Assembly (NCBI GenBank): GCA_035293845.1
Contig: DATGMB010000229.1
Span: forward strand, 1 to 55,531
Length of the DNA: 55,531 bases
Source of the DNA: DATGMB01 sp035293845
GTDB taxonomy: Bacteria > Acidobacteriota > Terriglobia > Bryobacterales > Bryobacteraceae
Direction of reading: 5' to 3'
Both the position numbers and the translations under genes were made by a program. How positions within the stretch are numbered: the first letter of the stretch is position 1; each line of letters begins with the position of its first letter. Positions 51,337 to 55,531 of the stretch are shown here, piece after piece. Under the pieces are notes generated by a model. The model worked only from the letters and a program-made list of their open reading frames with translations. It was not told the origin of the DNA and made no database searches.

Positions 51337-52380
51337 CTATCGCAATTCCTCCATCACCTCGTCCAGCACCGCTTGGGGCGGCCGCACCCGGGATTCCGGC
51401 AGCGTGGCCAGCGGTTCCTCGGTCATGTTCAATGTTTCCAGGAAGGTAGGCTTGCCGGTATTGACGTATAGCACCCCCGTGAGGACCTCGCCCTTGGCCT
51501 CCGCCTCTTCGAGCGCCGCCAGAGCCGAGAGCTTGTTCGTCGGGTTGTAATCGCGCTCGAGCTTCCGGATTCGCAGCCGCGAGCCGTCGTGCATCGGCAC
51601 GTCCATCACCTCGCCCTCGGGGATCTCCACCGCGATGTCCTCGAAGAACGGCACAAAATCGAGTTCGTGCAGCGCCTCTTCATGGTCTTTCATGTAGCTG
51701 TAGCTCTTGGTCGAGCCATCGTGGTCGTTGAAGGTCACGCAGGGCGAAATCACGTCGATTACCGAAAGGCCCTTGTGGGCGATCGCCGCCTTCAGAATCG
51801 CCTGCAACTGCTTCTTGTCGCCGCTGAACGAACGCGCCACGAAGGTCGCGCCCCATTTGAGCGCCAGCGCGCAGCAATCGAACGGCGGCAGGTCGTTGAG
51901 GGTCCCGGTCTTGAGCTTGGAGCCGATATCGGCGGTGGCCGAAAACTGCCCCTTGGTCAGCCCGTAAACGCCATTGTTTTCAATGACGTAGATCAGCGGA
52001 AGGTTGCGGCGCACCAGATGCATGAACTGGCCGATGCCGATCGATGCCGTATCTCCATCCCCGGTGACGCCGAGCCCCAGCAGGTCCCGCTTGGCCAGCA
52101 TGGCGCCCGTCGCAATGGCCGGCATCCGCCCGTGTACCCCATTGAATCCATGGGACATCCCGAGGAAGTAGGCGGGCGACTTGGACGAACACCCGATGCC
52201 CGAAAACTTGGCCACCTTGTAGGGCTCGACGCCGAGCTCGTAAAAGCACTCCACAATGCGCTCGGAGATCGCATTATGCCCGCAGCCCGCGCACAGGGTG
52301 GTCTTGCTGCCTTTGTAATTCAGGACCTCGAGTCCCAGGCGATTGACTTTCTTCGGCGAAGGTGTGGTGCTGGTGCTCAT
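51337..52380 (-). CDS. korB: 2-oxoacid:ferredoxin oxidoreductase, beta subunit
   Basis: The 347-residue TPP-binding subunit has CAGCGHNAISERIVE (cluster cysteines), GIGCSSKSPAYF, HGRMPAIATGAMLA, the TPP motif GDGDTASIGIGQFMHLVRRN to IENNGVYGLTKGQ, and SPCVTFND with a further cluster cysteine. With KorA it oxidises 2-oxoglutarate (or pyruvate) to the acyl-CoA, reducing ferredoxin. The start overlaps the korA stop as ATGA. Two hairpins follow it. Confidence 0.94.
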   Translation of the reverse strand: MSTSTTPSPKKVNRLGLEVLNYKGSKTTLCAGCGHNAISERIVECFYELGVEPYKVAKFSGIGCSSKSPAYFLGMSHGFNGVHGRMPAIATGAMLAKRDLLGLGVTGDGDTASIGIGQFMHLVRRNLPLIYVIENNGVYGLTKGQFSATADIGSKLKTGTLNDLPPFDCCALALKWGATFVARSFSGDKKQLQAILKAAIAHKGLSVIDVISPCVTFNDHDGSTKSYSYMKDHEEALHELDFVPFFEDIAVEIPEGEVMDVPMHDGSRLRIRKLERDYNPTNKLSALAALEEAEAKGEVLTGVLYVNTGKPTFLETLNMTEEPLATLPESRVRPPQAVLDEVMEELR

Positions 52381-54218
52381 TTGCCCTCCTGCCGGACGAT
52401 TTCGTCCGTGATCGTGCGGGCATCGAGCGGCAGCCCGCCGTAATAGCGCACGCTCCGCAGTTTTGCGATCAGCCCGGCATCGAGCTCCAGCCGCATCAAC
52501 CCGAGCAACTGCCCGTCGCGATTCTGATCCACGACGTAGACGCGGTCGTGCCGGCGGATGAAATCCGTCATCTCGCCGGTAAACGGATATGCCTTCAGCC
52601 TCAGGTACGAGGCCGTGATGTCGTACTCGTTGCGGAGCTGATCGCAGCTTTCCCGCACGGCATAATCCGAAGTGCCGCAGGCGATGAACCCGATCTTCGC
52701 GCCCGGCGCGTCATGAATCTCCGGCGCGGGCACGTGCCGGCGCATGGTTTCGAACTTGTGCGCCAGACGGTCCATGTTGTGGATATAGTCGTCTTCGCGC
52801 TCCGTGTACTGCGCCTTCTCGTTATGGCCGCTGCCGCGCGTGAAATACGAAGCCGCCGGGTGATTGGTGCCCGGCAGCGTGCGGTAGCCGACCCCGTCGC
52901 CGTCCACATCCTTGTAGCGCGCAAACCCGCCCAGCTTTTCCAGATCTTCCGCCGTCAGCACCTTGCCGCGGCGAATCGGCTTCTTCGGATACTCGAAGGG
53001 ATCGGCCATCCAGTTGTTCATCCCGAGGTCCAGGTCCGTCATCACGAAAACCGGCGTCTGGAACTGCTCGGCGAAATCGAACGCCTCGATCGCCATGCTG
53101 AAGCATTCCTCGGGCGATTTCGGGAAAAACATCGGGTGCTTCGTATCGCCGTGCGAAAGCAGCGCCACGCTCAGCAGGTCGCCCTGCTGGGTGCGCGTCG
53201 GCAGGCCCGTCGAAGGCCCCACCCGCTCCACGTCGAACACCACCACCGGCGTCTCGGCATAATAACCGAGGCCGATGAATTCGCTCATGAGCGAAATCCC
53301 CGGACCGGCCGTCGCGGTCATCGAACGCGCGCCCGCCCAGCCGGCGCCGATCGCCATGCCGATCGATGCCAGCTCATCCTCGGCCTGCACCACCGCGTAG
53401 GTCGCCTTGCCGTCGGCATCGTGCCGGAAGCGCCGCAGATAGCCGATCAACTGCTCGACCAGCGATGACGACGGCGTGATCGGATACCACGTCACCACCG
53501 TCACGCCGGCGAACATCGCGCCCAGCGCGCACGCCGCATTGCCGTCGATGATGATCTTGCCCGCCGTCGCGTTCATCCGTTCCACGCGGAACGGGTCCGT
53601 CTTGGTGAACGTCTTCGCCGAATATTCAAACCCCGCCTGCGCCGCGCCCCAGTTCAGCTCGGCCGCCTTCGCCTTCTTCTTGCCGAATTGCTTCACCAGC
53701 GCCTTGCGCACTTCCTGCATGTCGATATCGAGCAGTTGCGCCACGACCCCGTCGTAGATCATGTTGCGCACCAGCTTGCGCAACTTCGCTTCCGGGCACA
53801 CCGGCCCGACCAGCTTGTCGAACGGCACCGGGTAGAAGTGCAGATCGCTCCGCAGCGCATCCAGCTTCAGCGGCTCGTCGTACACCACCGCCGCGCCGGA
53901 ATCCAGCTTCATGACATCTTCCCGCGCCGTCTCCGGGTTCATGGCCACCAGGAAATCGATCTCCTTGCGGCGCCCGATGTATCCATGCTTGCTGGCCCGG
54001 ATGGTGAACCAGGTGGGCAGCCCGGCGATGTTGGACGGGAACATGTTCTTTCCCGAAACCGGTATCCCCATCTGAAAGATAGCCCGCATCAGTACGGTGT
54101 TGGCGGTCTGGCTTCCCGATCCGTTTACTGTTGCGACCTGTATGCTGAAATCGTTGATTACAGAGTGATCCGACTGGCCGGACGAAGGCTCAGCCGGCGA
54201 AACTTCTAATGTCGACAT
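52377..54218 (-). CDS. korA: 2-oxoacid:ferredoxin oxidoreductase, fused gamma-alpha subunit
   Basis: The 613-residue protein fuses a gamma domain (about residues 25-200, IQVATVNGSGSQTANTVLMRAIFQMGIPVSGKNMFPSNIAGLPTWF) to an alpha domain (GNAACALGAMFAGVTVVTWYPITPSSSLVEQL; TATAGPGISLMSEFIGLGYYAETPVV; DLDLGMNNWMADPF). There are no ferredoxin-type cysteine clusters, so electrons go to a separate ferredoxin via KorB. This is the two-subunit KGOR form seen in many aerobes. AAAGGA precedes ATG 54218. A CRP/FNR-like box lies between its promoter and start. Confidence 0.94.
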   Translation of the reverse strand: MSTLEVSPAEPSSGQSDHSVINDFSIQVATVNGSGSQTANTVLMRAIFQMGIPVSGKNMFPSNIAGLPTWFTIRASKHGYIGRRKEIDFLVAMNPETAREDVMKLDSGAAVVYDEPLKLDALRSDLHFYPVPFDKLVGPVCPEAKLRKLVRNMIYDGVVAQLLDIDMQEVRKALVKQFGKKKAKAAELNWGAAQAGFEYSAKTFTKTDPFRVERMNATAGKIIIDGNAACALGAMFAGVTVVTWYPITPSSSLVEQLIGYLRRFRHDADGKATYAVVQAEDELASIGMAIGAGWAGARSMTATAGPGISLMSEFIGLGYYAETPVVVFDVERVGPSTGLPTRTQQGDLLSVALLSHGDTKHPMFFPKSPEECFSMAIEAFDFAEQFQTPVFVMTDLDLGMNNWMADPFEYPKKPIRRGKVLTAEDLEKLGGFARYKDVDGDGVGYRTLPGTNHPAASYFTRGSGHNEKAQYTEREDDYIHNMDRLAHKFETMRRHVPAPEIHDAPGAKIGFIACGTSDYAVRESCDQLRNEYDITASYLRLKAYPFTGEMTDFIRRHDRVYVVDQNRDGQLLGLMRLELDAGLIAKLRSVRYYGGLPLDARTITDEIVRQEGK

Positions 54219-54243
54219 TGGGCAGGAATCCTTTGGGAGAAGG

Positions 54244-54259
54244 TGTGACCCAGATCACG
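54244..54259 (-). promoter_or_regulatory. CRP/FNR-like binding site in the korA promoter
   Basis: TGTGA-CCCAGA-TCACG matches the CRP core TGTGA-N6-TCACA at nine of ten positions. It lies just downstream of the -10 at 54269-54274, a position from which a bound protein would block transcription. Confidence 0.5.
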
Positions 54260-54268
54260 ATCTTCCTT

Positions 54269-54274
54269 ATTATA
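54269..54274 (-). promoter_or_regulatory. -10 box (TATAAT) of korA
   Basis: Consensus TATAAT on the minus strand, giving a leader of about 45 nt to ATG 54218. The -35 is not clear, which fits a regulated promoter. Confidence 0.5.
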
Positions 54275-54532
54275 CACGGTTCGTCCGTACAGCGTTTCAC
54301 GGCCAACCGGTTGGGCTGCTCCGGTCAGGTGGAAGAAGCTGCCGGGCCTGCCCCAGCCTGCACTTGGCGTCCAAGGGACCTTGGTACGGACTTCGATGCG
54401 CGAAAGTATCTACGGCTCCTCTCGCGTGACCGTAAAGGAGGCGCGGTTCCGGTACAAGAGCCTGCTGATGCGGCTGCGGGCGAGTGCTGGGGAACAGCGC
54501 CAGCGACCGCCGGGGAGCTGGTACAGGGTGAG

Positions 54533-54550
54533 GTTATATTAAAATATAAC
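54533..54550 (+). promoter_or_regulatory. Palindromic operator/promoter of the mazEF pair
   Basis: GTTATATT-AA-AATATAAC is a perfect 8 bp inverted repeat with a 2 bp centre, the most AT-rich spot in the region. It contains TATATT and TATAAC as possible -10 boxes, so MazE/MazF binding would cover the promoter. A GGGAGG ribosome-binding site follows at 54553. Confidence 0.6.
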
Positions 54551-54563
54551 TCAGGGAGGAAAG

Positions 54564-54821
54564 GTGCACGTTACCAGTCTTCGGAAGGTAGGGGGATCGG
54601 TCATGCTGGCCGTTCCGCCCGCGCTGCTCGATGTCCTTCGGCTGGAGGCGGGGGCGAAGGTCGGCATCGCGGTTCAGAGGGGCCGCCTGGTGGTAGAACC
54701 GCAGCGCCGCCGCCGTTACACCCTCGATGAGCTTCTTGCTCAGTGCAATCCCAGGGCCCGCCGCGGGCGGAAGGAGCGCGAGTGGGTTTCCAATAAGGCT
54801 GCCGGCGGCGAGCTGATCTGA
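54564..54821 (+). CDS. mazE: AbrB/MazE-family antitoxin
   Basis: The 85-residue protein has an N-terminal swapped-hairpin DNA-binding domain (VTSLRKVGGSVMLAVPPALLDVLRLEAGAKVGIAVQRGRLVVEPQ) and a C-terminal toxin-binding tail (YTLDELLAQCNPRARRGRKERE). It should repress its own operon through the palindrome upstream and neutralise the downstream toxin. It starts with GTG 54564 behind GGGAGG, and its last base is the first base of the toxin ATG. It resembles ChpS/MazE rather than Phd or RelB. Confidence 0.88.
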   Translation: MHVTSLRKVGGSVMLAVPPALLDVLRLEAGAKVGIAVQRGRLVVEPQRRRRYTLDELLAQCNPRARRGRKEREWVSNKAAGGELI

Positions 54822-55153
54822 TGAAGCGGGGCGAGATTTGGCTGGCCGGGCTTGATCCGGCCCAAGGTCACGAGCAGAAAGGGCGGCGTCCCGTGCTGAT
54901 CGTGTCGCCGGAGGCGTTCAATCGTGTCACGAAGGTGCCGGTGGTGGTCCCGATCACGAGCGGCCGTGGTTTCGCGCGGACTGCCGGCTTTGCCGTAACG
55001 CTCTCCGGGGCCGGTACGCAGACGACAGGCATCGTCCGCTGCGACCAGCCCCGAGCGCTCGACCTGGGCGCACGGGGAGGTAGAAAGTTGGAGAGCGTTC
55101 CCGCCGGCGTGGTGGATGAGGTGCTCGCGAAACTCGCGCCCATCTTCGAGTAG
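54821..55153 (+). CDS. mazF: MazF/PemK-family mRNA interferase toxin
   Basis: The 110-residue protein has the MazF fold: MKRGEIWLAGLDPAQGHEQKGRRPVLIVSPEAFN, VVVPITSGRGFARTAGFAVTL, TTGIVRCDQPRALDLGARGG. The conserved Arg in RRPVLIVS and the TTG...CDQ segment supply the RNase active site. It cuts mRNA at a short sequence when the antitoxin is lost. It looks closest to ChpB. It is one-base overlapped with the antitoxin gene and converges on flhA. Confidence 0.92.
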   Translation: MKRGEIWLAGLDPAQGHEQKGRRPVLIVSPEAFNRVTKVPVVVPITSGRGFARTAGFAVTLSGAGTQTTGIVRCDQPRALDLGARGGRKLESVPAGVVDEVLAKLAPIFE

Positions 55154-55224
55154 GTTTGCAGGGTCCACATTGCTTGTGCAGCCAGGCCGCAGGGCGGCAT
55201 CCGGACCTCGGCGTTCCGCCGCCG

Positions 55225-55531
55225 TTATGAGATCGTACCCAGCGACTGCACCCGAACGCCCGGCGGCACTTCGTTGTGCGCTACGAAGAACAGGTTGGGC
55301 GCCGCGGCCTCCGCGATCTGCCGTAAGAAATAGCGCGATCCGGAGGAGCAGACCACCGCGACTGGCGTTTCCGGCGTGCCCAGCCGGGCCGCGATGCGGT
55401 TCAGAATATCGCGGATCGCCTGCGGGCCGAGCGCCAGATGGCTGTTCTGCTCGCCGTGCTCGGTAGCCTTTTCGACCGCCTGCTCGATCGCCGGATCGAG
55501 GAACCACGCCGCCAGGTCGCCGGACCGGTTC
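55225..55531 (-). CDS. flhA: Flagellar export gate protein FlhA, C-terminal part
   Basis: The window ends inside this gene. The visible 102 residues include LALGPQAIRDILNRIAARLG, VAVVCSSGSRYFLRQIAEAAAPNLFFVAHNEVPPGVRVQSLGTIS and the stop. This matches the end of FlhA (FHIPEP family), in which V-x-x-CS-x-x-x-R-x-x-x-R and the late NE of the cytoplasmic ring domain are conserved. FlhA forms the export gate ring that docks chaperone-substrate complexes such as FlgN-FlgK. It is on the minus strand, far from the flagellar block at 7-18 kb. Confidence 0.85.
   Translation of the reverse strand, partial: NRSGDLAAWFLDPAIEQAVEKATEHGEQNSHLALGPQAIRDILNRIAARLGTPETPVAVVCSSGSRYFLRQIAEAAAPNLFFVAHNEVPPGVRVQSLGTIS

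Larger units (their letters stand above)
54219..54563 (+). other. Divergent intergenic region between korA and mazE
   Basis: The 345 bp gap holds the korA promoter and CRP/FNR-like box on the left and the mazEF operator on the right. Between them a 48-codon frame (54396-54542) ends inside the operator; its coding status is doubtful. Confidence 0.5.

Overview
The window is GC-rich bacterial chromosome with dense coding, many ATGA or TTGA start/stop overlaps and few long intergenic gaps. Gene content (two-membrane flagellum without visible chemotaxis genes, SufBCDSU-T with an Rrf2 regulator, long-form HPF next to rpoN and rapZ, KorAB, a WYL regulator facing DinB, SMP-30 and GH13/GH36 sugar enzymes) fits a free-living soil heterotroph. 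A Bryobacter/Solibacter-type Acidobacteriota is my best guess; it is an inference from content and style, not a measured placement.

Left edge (1-1358): a possible integrase remnant and an N-terminally truncated DUF2075 ATPase, visibly less GC-rich than what follows, probably a decayed island end. 1467-7012: a TPP-dependent oxidase-like enzyme, a WYL regulator divergent from DinB, an aldo/keto reductase and a secreted serine hydrolase. The last two diverge from mirrored TATACT -10 boxes that sit only 7 nt before each start codon.

Flagellar block (7289-17838): flhF, fliA (sigma-28), fliN/fliY-like and a SwrB-like membrane protein form one overlapping unit behind a sigma-28-type promoter. A MoxR-type AAA+ ATPase and a 611-residue uncharacterised partner are inserted next. 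Then come a sigma-54 activator without receiver domain (minus strand) and flgM-flgN-flgK-flgL behind a second sigma-28-type promoter with the same geometry. Sigma-28 and its anti-sigma factor are therefore both under sigma-28-type control here. The C-terminus of FlhA appears at the far right edge, so the flagellar genes are split.

17867-27926: a YgiB-like lipoprotein with a YgiC-type ATP-grasp enzyme, a GH13 branching-type enzyme and a complete SUF Fe-S assembly operon ending in a three-cysteine Rrf2 regulator. 27927-28414 is a long gap holding a candidate structured RNA and the phoH promoter. 28415-36075: phoH-ybeY-corC-era, a BON-domain protein, an SMP-30 protein, a Nudix hydrolase and mutS2. 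36111-44605: tldE/tldD, thrC, a lytic transglycosylase with a long leader, a metallophosphoesterase and an alpha-galactosidase-like enzyme.

44737-49310: rpoN-hpf-rapZ in the usual order, alr and tRNA-Leu(CAA), all on the minus strand. 49408-55531: a 51-residue membrane peptide missed by length filters, an alpha/beta hydrolase, a YceI protein, korA-korB (minus) with a CRP/FNR-like box at its promoter, a MazEF-type toxin-antitoxin pair with a palindromic operator, and the end of flhA. No CRISPR array, rRNA or intact insertion sequence was seen.
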